A program made the position numbers and the translations under genes. Shown one piece after another: positions 17,860 to 25,971 of a stretch of DNA of 64,000 nucleotides. Origin of the DNA: Thioclava sp. JE_KL1 (GTDB taxonomy: Bacteria > Pseudomonadota > Alphaproteobacteria > Rhodobacterales > Rhodobacteraceae); assembly GCF_009296265.1 (NCBI RefSeq), contig NZ_WBJS01000003.1:454365-518364 (forward strand), given 5' to 3'. Numbering within the stretch: the first letter of the stretch is position 1; the number at the start of each line of letters is the position of its first letter. Under the pieces are notes generated by a model. The model saw only the letters and a program-made list of their open reading frames with translations, did no database searches and was not told where the DNA came from.

Positions 17860-19340
17860 CAGATTTTCCCGTCCAGCGCGGCGACAGCGACCGAAGCCTG
17901 CTCGGCATCGTCGAACGGATAGGTATCCGAGCCGATGATCTGCCCGCTCTCATGGCCCTTGCCCATCACCAGCAGTGCATCGCCCGGCTGCAGCAGATCG
18001 ACGCCGCGCAGGATCGCCTCGGCCCGGTCGCCCACTTCCATCGCCTTGGGCGCGCCTTCCAGCACGGCGGCGCGGATCGTCGCGGGATCTTCGGAGCGCG
18101 GGTTGTCGTCTGTGACGATGACGATATCGGCGTTCTCAGCCGCCGCCTGCCCCATCAGCGGGCGCTTGGTCGCGTCACGATCGCCGCCCGCGCCGACGAT
18201 GGCGATCAGGCGGCCCATCACATGCGGGCGCAGCGCCTTGAGCGCGGTCTGCACCGCGTCGGGCGTATGGGCGTAATCGACGAAAACCGTCGCGCCATTG
18301 TCGCGGGTGGCGGCCAGTTGCATCCGCCCGCGCACGGTGGAGAGCTTCGGCAGGGTCGCGAAGACGTCCTCGGGGTCCGCGCCACAAGCGATGGCGAGCG
18401 CCGCTGCCGTGAGCACGTTCATCGCCTGGAACCCGCCGATCAGCGGCAGGCGGGTCATCTGCGTCCAGCCTTCCCACGAGAAGCGCACATCCTGCCCGGT
18501 CGCATCGAACCGCTGGCCGAGGATCTGCATTTCGCATTGCTCGGTATGGCCGATGCCGATCAACTCCTGACCGCGCGCGGTGATATAGCGCGCCAGTTCC
18601 TCGCCCTTGGGATCGTCGAGATTGATCACCGCCGCCCCGTCTTCGGGCAGGACACGGGTGAAGAGCCCGGCCTTGGCCGCGAAATACTCCTCGAAGCTCG
18701 CGTGATAATCGAGGTGATCTTGCGTGAAATTCGTGAATGCAGCCGCCGAGAGCGTCACGCCATCCAGCCGCCGCTGCGCCAGCCCGTGCGACGAGGCCTC
18801 CATCGCGGCATGGGTCACACCGACGGCCGCCATATCCGACAGCAGGCGATGCAGGGTGATCGGCTCGGGCGTGGTATGCGGCGACGGGGCGGAATAGCTG
18901 CCTTCCACGCCGGTCGTGCCGATATTCGCGGCCTCGAACCCCATGAGCTGCCAGATCTGGCGGGTGAAGGTGGCCACGGAGGTCTTGCCGTTGGTGCCGG
19001 TCACCGCGATCAGGGTCTCGGGCTGACGCTCGAACCACAGCGCCGCAGCGAAGGCCAGCGCCTGACGCGGATCTTGCGTGATGACGATGGCGGTGTCGGT
19101 GCCTTCGAGCGCCTCGCGCGCGGCCTTCTCGCCTGCGCGATCGGTCAGAACGGCGGCCGCGCCCATGCGCAAAGCGTAAGGGATGAACTCGGCCCCGTGG
19201 ATCTGCGTGCCCGGCAGCGCCGCGAAAAGATGGCCCGGCTTGACCTGCCGACTGTCGACCGACAGCCCCGAGATCGCGCAGTCTGCGCCTTGCAGCGGCG
19301 TCAGCCCCAATTCGCTCAGCATTTTGGTGCCCGCAGCCAT
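17859..19340 (-). CDS. murE: UDP-N-acetylmuramoyl-L-alanyl-D-glutamate:meso-diaminopimelate ligase
   Basis: 493 aa Mur ligase. ATP motif VTGTNGKTS at 113-121, followed by TTPEPITLHRLLSDM, EASSHGLAQRRLDGV and FTNFTQDHLDYH. The DNPRSEDP motif near residue 405 is the signature of the meso-DAP-adding enzymes, so the peptidoglycan is of the usual Gram-negative meso-DAP type. It lies in the dcw cluster, 134 bp after ftsI, and its stop shares a base with the murF start. Confidence 0.98.
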   Translation of the reverse strand: MAAGTKMLSELGLTPLQGADCAISGLSVDSRQVKPGHLFAALPGTQIHGAEFIPYALRMGAAAVLTDRAGEKAAREALEGTDTAIVITQDPRQALAFAAALWFERQPETLIAVTGTNGKTSVATFTRQIWQLMGFEAANIGTTGVEGSYSAPSPHTTPEPITLHRLLSDMAAVGVTHAAMEASSHGLAQRRLDGVTLSAAAFTNFTQDHLDYHASFEEYFAAKAGLFTRVLPEDGAAVINLDDPKGEELARYITARGQELIGIGHTEQCEMQILGQRFDATGQDVRFSWEGWTQMTRLPLIGGFQAMNVLTAAALAIACGADPEDVFATLPKLSTVRGRMQLAATRDNGATVFVDYAHTPDAVQTALKALRPHVMGRLIAIVGAGGDRDATKRPLMGQAAAENADIVIVTDDNPRSEDPATIRAAVLEGAPKAMEVGDRAEAILRGVDLLQPGDALLVMGKGHESGQIIGSDTYPFDDAEQASVAVAALDGKI

Positions 19341-19474
19341 CGTATCCGTCCTTCATTCAGCTTGCCGCACTTATCCGGCGACGCGTCTGCGAGGTCAAGG
19401 CGACAGGCCCTTCCCCCGGTCTCTTTGCGCGAGTTCATGCGCGTGGCGTGAGGCCCGCCGACAGCCCGGAAAGG

Positions 19475-21289
19475 TCAGTCTTTCTTGACGAGGCTGATGC
19501 CGTCGAGCGTGTCGGGCGTGGTCGGTTCGGGGCGCAGGCCCAGAAGCGGCGCGACACGGCGGATCGTCTCGGCCGCGACCGGCACGGCGGTCCAGCCTGC
19601 GGTGCGGCGCGGCGTGTCGCCGGAGGTATCCGTCGGCTCGTCCAGCGTGAGAACCAGCACATATTCGGGGTTGGTCACCGGGAAGACGCCCGCGAAGGTC
19701 GAGATCACCTTCTTGTCGTAATAACCGCCCTGCGGATCGGGCTTGTCGGCGGTGCCGGTCTTGCCCGCGACCTGATAGCCCGCGACATTGCCGTAGCTCG
19801 CCGTGCCGCGCGTCACCACGGCGCGCATCATCGCCAGCGCCTTGCGGGCCACCGCCGGAGAGACGACCTGCGTGCCTTCGGGAGCCCCGAATTCCTGTTT
19901 ATGCGGCTTGCGCGGACCGCCTTTGGCGATCAGCGTCGGCAGCACGCGCCGCCCGTCATTCGCGATCGTCGCATAGGCCGTTGCGAGCTGCAGCGGGCTG
20001 TCGGAGAGACCGTGGCCGTAGCCGATGGTCATCGCCGAAAGCTCCGACCAGTTTTTCGGCAGAATCGGTCGGCCCGTCGGCGCCTCGATCAGCTCCACCG
20101 GCGAGGGCTCCAGAAGGCCCAGCTTGCCGAGGAATTCGCGCTGCTTCTCGGGGCCGATCTTCTGGACGATCCGCGCAGTGCCGATATTCGAGCTGTGCAC
20201 GATCACATCCGTAACCGACAACTGCTTGCCGTAATTGTGGAAATCGTGGATGCGGAACTTGCCCCAGCGCAGCGGGCCCTTGGTGTCGATCATCGTCTCG
20301 GGCGTGACCAGACCGTCCTGCATCGCCTGGCTGACCGCGAAGATCTTGAAGGTGGAGCCCAGCTCGTACATCCCCTGAACCGCGCGGTTGAACAGCGGGC
20401 TGTCGGAGGGGTCGCCCTTCAGAAGCGGGGCGGGCCGGTCATTGGGGTCGAAATCGGGCAGGCTCGCCATGGCGACGATCTCGCCGGTGCGGACCTTCAT
20501 CAGCACCGCCGTCGCACCCTTGGCATTCATCAGCTTCATGCCTCCCGAGAGCACGTCTTCGAGCGCGGACTGCACGGTCAGATCGAGCGAGAGCTTCAGC
20601 GGCTGCCCACCATTGGCCGGATCGCGCAGCCACTTGTCATATTCCTTCTCGATCCCGGCCACGCCGAGGATCTCGGCGGAGTTCACGCCCTCCGTGCCGT
20701 AGCGCGCGCCGCCAAGGATATGCGAGGCGAGGTGGCCGTTGGGATAAAGCCGCATCTCGCGCGGGCCAAACAGAAGGCCGGGATCGCCGATATCATGGAC
20801 TGCCTGCATCTGCTCGGGGCTGATGCGGCGCTTGATCCAGACGAATTTGCGATGACCGGTGAAATCCTTCTTCAGCCGGTCGCGGTCGAGATCGGGGAAG
20901 ATCTTCACCAGCTTGTCCACGGTGCCCAGCGGGTCGATCATCATCGGCGGCTGCGCATAGAGCGAGTGGGTCAGCAGGTTGGTCGCGAGCACCCTGCCCT
21001 TGCGGTCGACGATATCGGCGCGTTGGGCGTGGATCTGCTCGGTCGTGGAATCGGTCTGCGGCTCTTCGGGGCGCGCGGCGGCGAAGGAACCCATGCGCAG
21101 GCCCACCGTCAGGAAGGCCGCGAGGAAGATCACCGACATGACCAGCAGGCGGCCCTCGGCGCTTTGACGGGCCTTGTCACGAGTGGCCTCGCCGCGCAGA
21201 CGGCGGTTCTCGCGTTCGATCGCGTCGGGGTTCTCGCCTTTTTCGCGGGCGTCAAGGATACGGGCAAGCGGACGAAGGGGCGTGCGCAT
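19475..21289 (-). CDS. ftsI: Peptidoglycan D,D-transpeptidase FtsI (PBP3)
   Basis: 604 aa, class B penicillin-binding protein. It has a long basic cytosolic N-terminus of about 47 residues, one transmembrane helix (about 48-68), and a pedestal domain with RADIVDRKGRVLATNL. The transpeptidase domain has SxxK at Ser312 (GSTFKIF), SSN at 366-368 and KTGT at 510-513. It cross-links septal peptidoglycan in the divisome. Its start shares one base with the ftsL stop. All three catalytic motifs are intact. Confidence 0.97.
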   Translation of the reverse strand: MRTPLRPLARILDAREKGENPDAIERENRRLRGEATRDKARQSAEGRLLVMSVIFLAAFLTVGLRMGSFAAARPEEPQTDSTTEQIHAQRADIVDRKGRVLATNLLTHSLYAQPPMMIDPLGTVDKLVKIFPDLDRDRLKKDFTGHRKFVWIKRRISPEQMQAVHDIGDPGLLFGPREMRLYPNGHLASHILGGARYGTEGVNSAEILGVAGIEKEYDKWLRDPANGGQPLKLSLDLTVQSALEDVLSGGMKLMNAKGATAVLMKVRTGEIVAMASLPDFDPNDRPAPLLKGDPSDSPLFNRAVQGMYELGSTFKIFAVSQAMQDGLVTPETMIDTKGPLRWGKFRIHDFHNYGKQLSVTDVIVHSSNIGTARIVQKIGPEKQREFLGKLGLLEPSPVELIEAPTGRPILPKNWSELSAMTIGYGHGLSDSPLQLATAYATIANDGRRVLPTLIAKGGPRKPHKQEFGAPEGTQVVSPAVARKALAMMRAVVTRGTASYGNVAGYQVAGKTGTADKPDPQGGYYDKKVISTFAGVFPVTNPEYVLVLTLDEPTDTSGDTPRRTAGWTAVPVAAETIRRVAPLLGLRPEPTTPDTLDGISLVKKD

Positions 21290-21666
21290 CAGTTCCCTCC
21301 CTCAGGATCGGCCTTGACCTCGATCGGGTCGGACAGGCCGGACAAATCGGTGCCCGACGCATCGGCATCATCGGCCTGCGGCGTCGGATAGGCGATCTGC
21401 GCCACGGTCCCGAACTGCTCGGGCGTCATCGGCAGGAGACGCAGCGAGGTGAAGTTGAGATTGACCAGTTCGCGCAGCCGCTGCGGGCGGTTGAGATAGG
21501 CCCATTCGGCGTTGAGCACGGACAGCCCCTCGTTGAGCGAGGCGATTTCGCGGTTGAGGTCGCGCAGCTCGTCGATCCGGTCCTGCGTGTCGTAGTTGAC
21601 GTGATAGGCCCAGAAGGCGAGCGCGAGGACACAGGCGGAGGCGGCAAGATAGGCAAGCAGTCTCAA
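21289..21666 (-). CDS. ftsL: Cell division protein FtsL
   Basis: 125 aa bitopic protein. A hydrophobic helix (about 3-22, [19 protein letters not shown]) is followed by a heptad-patterned segment, [19 protein letters not shown], which is the FtsL coiled coil. The segment [16 protein letters not shown] is conserved in alphaproteobacterial FtsL. Sequence conservation of FtsL is low, but length, topology and its place between rsmH and ftsI leave little doubt. It overlaps rsmH by four bases and ftsI by one. Confidence 0.9.
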   Translation of the reverse strand: MRLLAYLAASACVLALAFWAYHVNYDTQDRIDELRDLNREIASLNEGLSVLNAEWAYLNRPQRLRELVNLNFTSLRLLPMTPEQFGTVAQIAYPTPQADDADASGTDLSGLSDPIEVKADPEGGN

Positions 21667-22670
21667 CGGCGTTTCCCCTTCTTTTCCCCGGTGACGAGCT
21701 TCGGAAGCCCCAGCTGCGTGCGATCGGCCTTGCCGGCGGGCGAATTCGTGCGCCGCCCCACCCGAAGCCGGGCCGAGCGTGCACGCGGATTTTCAGCCAG
21801 CTCCTCTGCGTCGGGCCCGTCGCCTTTGACGGTAATCTCAAACGCGGGATCAAGGGTTTGCTGAACCGGCGCGTGGCGCGAACCACCCCCGCCCGTCGAC
21901 GAGCGCGCCGCGAAGAAACGCTTCACCACCCGGTCTTCGAGCGAATGGAAGCTGACCACGGCCAGAAGCCCGCCGGGTTTCAGCGCGCGCTCGGCGGCTT
22001 CCAGCCCCTCGATGAGCTGGCCGAATTCGTCGTTTACCGCGATGCGCAGACCCTGAAAGCTGCGCGTGGCGGGATGGCTCTGCCCCGGTTTCGGACGCGG
22101 CAGGCAACGCTCGATCACTTTGACCAGCTGCTGCGTGGTCTCGAACGGCTGAACCTTGCGCGCCTCGACAATGGCCTTGGCGATCCGGCGCGAGGCGCGC
22201 TCTTCGCCATATTGGTACAGGATATCCGCGAGTTCGGCCTCGTCCGTCTCGTTTACCAGATCGGCCGCCGAGGGCCCTTCCTGCGACATCCGCATATCGA
22301 GCGGCCCGTCGCGCATGAAGGAAAAGCCGCGATCCGCCTGATCGAGCTGCATCGAGGAGACGCCGAGATCCAGCACCACCCCGTCGAGCAATTCGTCGCT
22401 ATAGGTATCGAGTTCGGAGAACGTGCCTTCGACCAGTTCCAGCCTGTCGCCATACTCGCCGCGCCACGCTTCGGCCATCTCGAACACGGCCGGGTCGCGG
22501 TCGACCCCGATCACCTTGTCGGCGCCCGCCTCCAGCAATCCGCGCGCATAGCCGCCCGCGCCGAAGGTTCCGTCAAGCCAAGTCCCGGAGACAGGCGCGA
22601 CCGCCCGAAGGAGCGGCCGCAGCAATACCGGGACGTGGGGGGCGTCTGGCAGGGCGTCCCGATCCGTCAT
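21663..22670 (-). CDS. rsmH: 16S rRNA (cytosine1402-N4)-methyltransferase RsmH
   Basis: 335 aa. N-terminal [21 protein letters not shown]-binding [20 protein letters not shown] and VIGVDRDP, then [21 protein letters not shown], the most diagnostic block. C-terminal [16 protein letters not shown] and [14 protein letters not shown]. It methylates C1402 of 16S rRNA in the ribosomal P site. The start lies three bases after the mraZ stop, and its end overlaps the start of ftsL. Standard dcw position. Confidence 0.97.
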   Translation of the reverse strand: MTDRDALPDAPHVPVLLRPLLRAVAPVSGTWLDGTFGAGGYARGLLEAGADKVIGVDRDPAVFEMAEAWRGEYGDRLELVEGTFSELDTYSDELLDGVVLDLGVSSMQLDQADRGFSFMRDGPLDMRMSQEGPSAADLVNETDEAELADILYQYGEERASRRIAKAIVEARKVQPFETTQQLVKVIERCLPRPKPGQSHPATRSFQGLRIAVNDEFGQLIEGLEAAERALKPGGLLAVVSFHSLEDRVVKRFFAARSSTGGGGSRHAPVQQTLDPAFEITVKGDGPDAEELAENPRARSARLRVGRRTNSPAGKADRTQLGLPKLVTGEKKGKRR

Positions 22671-22673
22671 GGC

Positions 22674-23168
22674 TCACCCCTGCGACAATAGGCTGAGCGG
22701 GTCGAAATCTTCGCCCTGCTCCTCGATCCACTGATCGATATTGGCTTCATCGGCAGCGGCGAAGGTCTCGGGGTTCCAGATCTCGAAAGTCTCGCCCACG
22801 CCGGAGAAATAGGCCTCCTTGTCGAGACCGATCTTCGTGCGCAAAGCCGCCGGGAGAACCAGGCGGCCATCGGGATCGACTTCGGTCGGGTGCGATTTGG
22901 ACAAAACCATCCGCTGCAGGATCGTGCGCTGTTTCGAACCGCGCGGCAGCGCCGCGATATCGGCGGCCAGCGCCTCGAAAGCGGCCTGCGTGTAGATCTG
23001 GAGCATTTTCTGGGTGTCGGCGCCGTAGACGATGACCATGCGGGGGCGATCTTTGTTCGGGCGCTCGGGGTCACCCTCTTCCAGCTCACGACGAAACAGC
23101 GCGGGGATCGACACGCGACCCTTACTGTCCACCTTGAAGGTGTATTCGCCTATGAACATGCCCGCCAA
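22674..23168 (-). CDS. mraZ: Transcriptional regulator / division protein MraZ
   Basis: 164 aa with two AbrB-like SpoVT folds: the first has FIGEYTFKVDSKGRVSIPAL near the N-terminus, the second TEVDPDGRLVLPAALRTKIG. MraZ is the DNA-binding autoregulator at the head of dcw clusters. The start is taken as the TTG at 23168, because AGGAG lies six bases before it; the in-frame ATG at 23159 is 15 bases from that site. Upstream is a terminator-like hairpin in the leader. Confidence 0.93.
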   Translation of the reverse strand: MAGMFIGEYTFKVDSKGRVSIPALFRRELEEGDPERPNKDRPRMVIVYGADTQKMLQIYTQAAFEALAADIAALPRGSKQRTILQRMVLSKSHPTEVDPDGRLVLPAALRTKIGLDKEAYFSGVGETFEIWNPETFAAADEANIDQWIEEQGEDFDPLSLLSQG

Positions 23169-23210
23169 AGCGCGCTCCTATCACCTGTCCCGCCGGGCGG
23201 GGCCCGAAAT

Positions 23211-23249
23211 GAAAACAGCGGATTGGGCTGCTGCCACTGCCCAATCCGC
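23211..23249 (-). terminator. Terminator-like hairpin in the mraZ leader
   Basis: Perfect 11-bp arms GCGGATTGGGC (23218-23228) and GCCCAATCCGC (23239-23249) around a 10-base loop, followed on the minus strand by TGTTTTCATTTC. It lies 50 bp upstream of the mraZ start on the same strand. It is either a leader attenuator for the dcw operon or the end of an unidentified upstream minus-strand transcript. Confidence 0.65.
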
Positions 23250-23828
23250 CGCCCTCGTTCCCATTACTGGGTATGTCCGACTGCACGCGCCACCTGGGGG
23301 GATGGGGATATCTGCTCGCTCGCGCGCCGGATCTCTTTGTTTTCGTGAAGCGATGGCCTGTATGAAACCTGCATTTCGCCGTGAGGTCTTAGTGCCTCTA
23401 TTTGTCTTCGCTTCCGATGAATTAGGGATGACATGGGAATTCATGGCACGCAAGAAAAAAGTTGCCGAATACTGGGCATATGTTGTTCGAGAAGAGACTC
23501 CATTACAAGGTGTTGTGCCGAAATCAGACCACACCTAGCGCAAGCATGACGGCAGTTTACTATATATGGTAGAAAAACCGGAGCCGTCAGAGATTCCCGT
23601 AAAATCCCAAAAAATTTCCATTAATGCGGAACCTGTGGTTTTTGAGCCGCAATTTGAACCCACGACACCACTGATTTCAGCGCTCACTACAGGGTGATTT
23701 TGCGCGAGGGCGCGTGAAGCGCGCGTGATTCCGCCCAGTATCATGGCGAATCTCCGCTCACATGCCTTCTACGCTCCCGTGAAGTTCCATGAAAGGTGCC
23801 ATGATTTCCCATAACGCCCCTGTGACCA
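23250..23828. other. Partly AT-rich intergenic block without a recognised gene
   Basis: Together with the flanking hairpins this is a 713-bp gap between mraZ and apbC. From about 23340 to 23760 the base composition drops clearly below that of the neighbours, with runs such as TTTACTATATATGGTAG (23550-23566). ORFs on both strands here are short and have no ribosome site or family motif. A minus-strand stretch near 23650-23670 reads GTGGGTTCAAATT, similar to a tRNA T-loop, but no full tRNA folds around it. RNase P RNA signatures are absent. Confidence 0.4.
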
Positions 23829-23857
23829 GAAAAAAGGCGCCCGGATCGGGCGCCTTT
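23829..23857 (-). terminator. Rho-independent terminator of apbC
   Basis: Stem AAAGGCGCCCG (23833-23843) with CGGGCGCCTTT (23847-23857), a three-base loop, and a run of six T on the minus strand right after it. It ends 25 bp after the apbC stop codon. Confidence 0.9.
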
Positions 23858-23881
23858 CCAAATGTGACCTTGGTCCCGAGG

Positions 23882-24970
23882 TCAGAGCAGATCGCGGTCG
23901 ACCAGCCCCTGCGCAAGAGCGGCATAGCCCTCGGCCGCCGGCCCCTCGCCCGCCGCGACCGGGGTGCCCGCATCGCCGGCGAGCCGCACATCCAGATCGA
24001 CGGGCAGCGCCCCGAGGAAGGGCAGCCCGAGCGCTTTGGCTTCCGCAGCGACCCCGCCATGCCCGAAGAGATGCGCCTCGTGACCGCAATTGGGGCAGAC
24101 ATAAGAAGACATGTTCTCGACCAGCCCGTGGATCGGCGTCTTCAGCCGCTGGAACATGTCGATCGCCTTCTTCGCATCGAGCAGCGCGACATCCTGCGGG
24201 GTGGAGACGATGATCGCCCCGTCCAGCTCGGTTTTCTGGCACAGCGTGAGCTGCACATCCCCCGTCCCCGGCGGCAGATCGATCAAAAGCACGTCGAGCG
24301 GGCCGTATTCGTCCCATTTCACCTGGAACAGCATCTGCTGCATCGCGCCCATCAGCATCGGGCCACGCCAGATAACCGCCTCGCTCTCTTTTAGCATGAG
24401 ACCGACCGACATCAGCGTGACGCCATGCGCCTGCAGCGGCAGGATCGTCTGGCCGTCCGGCGAGGCGGGCCGCTTGCTCGCACCCATCATGCGCGGCAGC
24501 GAGGGACCATAGATATCCGCGTCGAGCAGACCGACCTTCTTGCCCGCGCGAGTCAGCGCCACAGCGAGGTTCGACGCGACAGTGGATTTGCCGACACCGC
24601 CCTTACCCGACCCCACGGCGATGATCTTTTTCACACCCGGCACTTTTTGCGGGCCTTGCTGGGGCTTGGGATGGCCGCCGATCGCGGGGCCGCGCTGTTG
24701 CGATTGCTGAGCGGTGCCGCCAAGACCGCGCGGCGCGCCCGCGGGCACCACTACCGTCACGCTCGTCACCTCGGGAAGCGCCTTGATCGCCGCTTCCAGC
24801 GTGGGGCGCATCGCTTCCAGTTCAGGCTGCGGCGCGCCTTCGAGCACGAAGCGTACCACGCCGTCTTGCACCGCAAGCGCGCGCACGAGATCGCGGCTGA
24901 TCGCGGTCCCGCCGCCCGGCACTTCTACCGATTGCAACGTCGCAAGAACCGTTTCCTTGCTCAGAGCCAT
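23882..24970 (-). CDS. apbC: Iron-sulfur cluster carrier ATPase (Mrp/ApbC/NBP35 family)
   Basis: 362 aa. The N-terminal MIP18/DUF59-like domain (1-95) precedes a flexible Gln/Pro/Gly linker. The P-loop NTPase has deviant Walker [12 protein letters not shown] (120-130), [14 protein letters not shown], and [18 protein letters not shown]. The metal-binding Cys pair is in YVCPNCGHE near residue 290. It carries and transfers Fe-S clusters to apoproteins in the cytosol. The start has GGAGGAA upstream. It is monocistronic and divergent from the DUF1127 gene. Confidence 0.95.
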   Translation of the reverse strand: MALSKETVLATLQSVEVPGGGTAISRDLVRALAVQDGVVRFVLEGAPQPELEAMRPTLEAAIKALPEVTSVTVVVPAGAPRGLGGTAQQSQQRGPAIGGHPKPQQGPQKVPGVKKIIAVGSGKGGVGKSTVASNLAVALTRAGKKVGLLDADIYGPSLPRMMGASKRPASPDGQTILPLQAHGVTLMSVGLMLKESEAVIWRGPMLMGAMQQMLFQVKWDEYGPLDVLLIDLPPGTGDVQLTLCQKTELDGAIIVSTPQDVALLDAKKAIDMFQRLKTPIHGLVENMSSYVCPNCGHEAHLFGHGGVAAEAKALGLPFLGALPVDLDVRLAGDAGTPVAAGEGPAAEGYAALAQGLVDRDLL

Positions 24971-25309
24971 GCAGATTCCTCCATTCCCGGGTCCGTCATC
25001 GTCCCGACTGCTCGTGATTTGGCCGGAACTGTGGCGTTTTTGCCGCGCAGTTCAAGTCGAGAACTGCCCAAATGGTCAGGAATCCCCCAAACGCCCCAAG
25101 GCAAGCGCACATATCTTGCGTCTGCGTCTCGAAAATGGGTCAGAATCATTCATGCATTTTCTGCATGGCGGCAATGAGGCTTCCCGGCATTGTGCAGTCG
25201 CAGCATTAGCGCCATCTTTAGCCCAACGACGGAACACGAAGTAACGAATTCGGGCCGACAAGCTGGAACCGGCAGCGGCCCTCGCAAGTAGATAGATGAG
25301 GCTAAAACG
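24971..25309. other. 339-bp divergent intergenic region between apbC and the DUF1127 gene
   Basis: Carries the promoters of apbC (minus) and of the DUF1127/sRNA transcript (plus). A perfect inverted repeat CATGCA (25151-25156) / TGCATG (25162-25167) surrounds TTTTC and could be an operator. No ORF with a ribosome site is present. The DUF1127 ribosome site is GAGG near 25298. Confidence 0.5.
25188..25218 (+). promoter_or_regulatory. Candidate heat-shock-type (RpoH) promoter for DUF1127 and the sRNA array
   Basis: CATTGTG (25188-25194), then 15 bases, then CGCCATCTT (25210-25218). The second element resembles the sigma-32 -10 box CCCCATTTA; the first is a weak match to CTTGAA. The homologous locus in R. 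sphaeroides is driven by RpoHI/RpoHII, which motivates the call. An alternative GGAACC-N18-TAGATA pair (25265-25294) lies too close to the start codon. Confidence 0.25.
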
Positions 25310-25513
25310 ATGGCACTCGTACAAGACATCCAACTGAACGAAGGCGGCTTCGCCGCGCTGAAATCGAAACTGACCGAAGCCCTGGCCCGCCGCAAGGTGT
25401 ATCGCCAGACGCTCAACGAACTGCGCTCGCTCAACAGCCGCGAGCTGAACGACCTCGGGCTGCACAGCTCGATGATCACCCGCGTGGCCTACGAGGCCGC
25501 ATACGGCAAGTAA
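25310..25513 (+). CDS. DUF1127 small protein (CcaF1-like)
   Basis: 67 aa, small and basic. The C-terminal half has the DUF1127 signature: RQTLNELRSLNSRELNDLGL, an arginine/leucine-rich helix followed by a short acidic-leucine loop, then ITRVAYEAAYGK. In Rhodobacter sphaeroides the equivalent protein, CcaF1, is encoded directly upstream of the CcsR sRNAs, is co-transcribed with them, and acts as an RNA-binding protein in sRNA maturation. Here the gene is followed after 10 bases by the first of ten hairpins of that type, so cotranscription and processing from one precursor is the natural reading. Ribosome site GAGG lies about 9 bases upstream. Confidence 0.88.
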   Translation: MALVQDIQLNEGGFAALKSKLTEALARRKVYRQTLNELRSLNSRELNDLGLHSSMITRVAYEAAYGK

Positions 25514-25523
25514 TTCGCTTCCC

Positions 25524-25595
25524 GAGCCCCTCTCCTCCTCCCTGGGGCTCAGGACTGCGGCGGCGCTCTCTCTCCTCCTCCCTGAGAGCGCCGCC
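25524..25595 (+). ncRNA. CcsR/cuckoo-type sRNA unit 1 (two hairpins)
   Basis: Hairpin 1: GAGCCCC (25524-25530) pairs with GGGGCTC (25544-25550). Hairpin 2: GGCGGCGCTCTC (25559-25570) pairs with GAGAGCGCCGCC (25584-25595). Both loops are the identical 13-mer TCTCCTCCTCCCT, carrying the anti-Shine-Dalgarno-like CCTCCTCCC. The two stems share no sequence beyond the closing C/G pairs. It starts ten bases after the DUF1127 stop. Confidence 0.85.
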
Positions 25596-25652
25596 ACACC
25601 AAACATACCGGCCCCAAGCGGCGCGACGCCGCGATGCCGGATCCGAGCTGCC

Positions 25653-25732
25653 CGGATCTCTCTCTCCTCCTCCCTGAGAGATCCGCGCCGAGCAGGCGGC
25701 GACCTCTCTCCTCCTCCCTGAGGTCGCCGCCT
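25653..25732 (+). ncRNA. CcsR/cuckoo-type sRNA unit 2 (two hairpins)
   Basis: Hairpin 3: CGGATCTCTC (25653-25662) pairs with GAGAGATCCG (25676-25685). Hairpin 4: AGGCGGCGACCTC (25694-25706) pairs with GAGGTCGCCGCCT (25720-25732). Both loops are TCTCCTCCTCCCT. The 57-base spacer from unit 1 itself folds (GCGGCG / CGCCGC at 25619-25633, enclosed by CCGGC / GCCGG). Confidence 0.85.
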
Positions 25733-25818
25733 ATCACCGGCGGAAAGCTGCGACAGGCTGTCGCATGCTGCAGTGCAGCACTTGATATCCGGGCCGACAG
25801 GCCCAAACTGATACGAAA

Positions 25819-25886
25819 GGCCCTCTCCTCCTCCCTGGGCCGATCGTTTCGGCGGCACTCTCCTCCTCCTCCCTGAGGGTGCCGCC
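25819..25886 (+). ncRNA. CcsR/cuckoo-type sRNA unit 3 (two hairpins)
   Basis: Hairpin 5: GGCCC (25819-25823) pairs with GGGCC (25837-25841) around TCTCCTCCTCCCT. Hairpin 6: GGCGGCACTCTC (25851-25862) pairs with GAGGGTGCCGCC (25875-25886), including one T-G wobble that keeps the stem intact, around the 12-mer loop CTCCTCCTCCCT. The 86-base spacer before it contains TGCGACA / TGTCGCA (25749-25765) and GGGCC / GGCCC hairpins. Confidence 0.85.
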
Positions 25887-25898
25887 ACAAAATACCGA

Positions 25899-25965
25899 GG
25901 GTCCTCTCCTCCTCCCTGGACCCGAGGGTGTGACGCCGCTTCCTCCTCCTCCCTGAAGCGGTGTC
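25899..25965 (+). ncRNA. CcsR/cuckoo-type sRNA unit 4 (two hairpins)
   Basis: Hairpin 7: GGGTCC (25899-25904) pairs with GGACCC (25918-25923) around TCTCCTCCTCCCT. Hairpin 8: GACGCCGCTTC (25932-25942) pairs with GAAGCGGTGTC (25955-25965), one G-T wobble, around CTCCTCCTCCCT. Only 12 bases separate it from unit 3. Confidence 0.85.
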
Positions 25966-25971
25966 GACAGT

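Noticed and set aside
23032..23538. Plus-strand ORF of 168 aa that begins inside mraZ
   Set aside because: The start is antisense to mraZ and the composition changes abruptly at 23340, so it is a chance join of two regions.
23250..23828. RNase P RNA or a complete tRNA upstream of mraZ
   Set aside because: No GAGGAAAGTC or ACAGAAA motif on either strand, and the tRNA-like fragment has no matching acceptor or anticodon arms.
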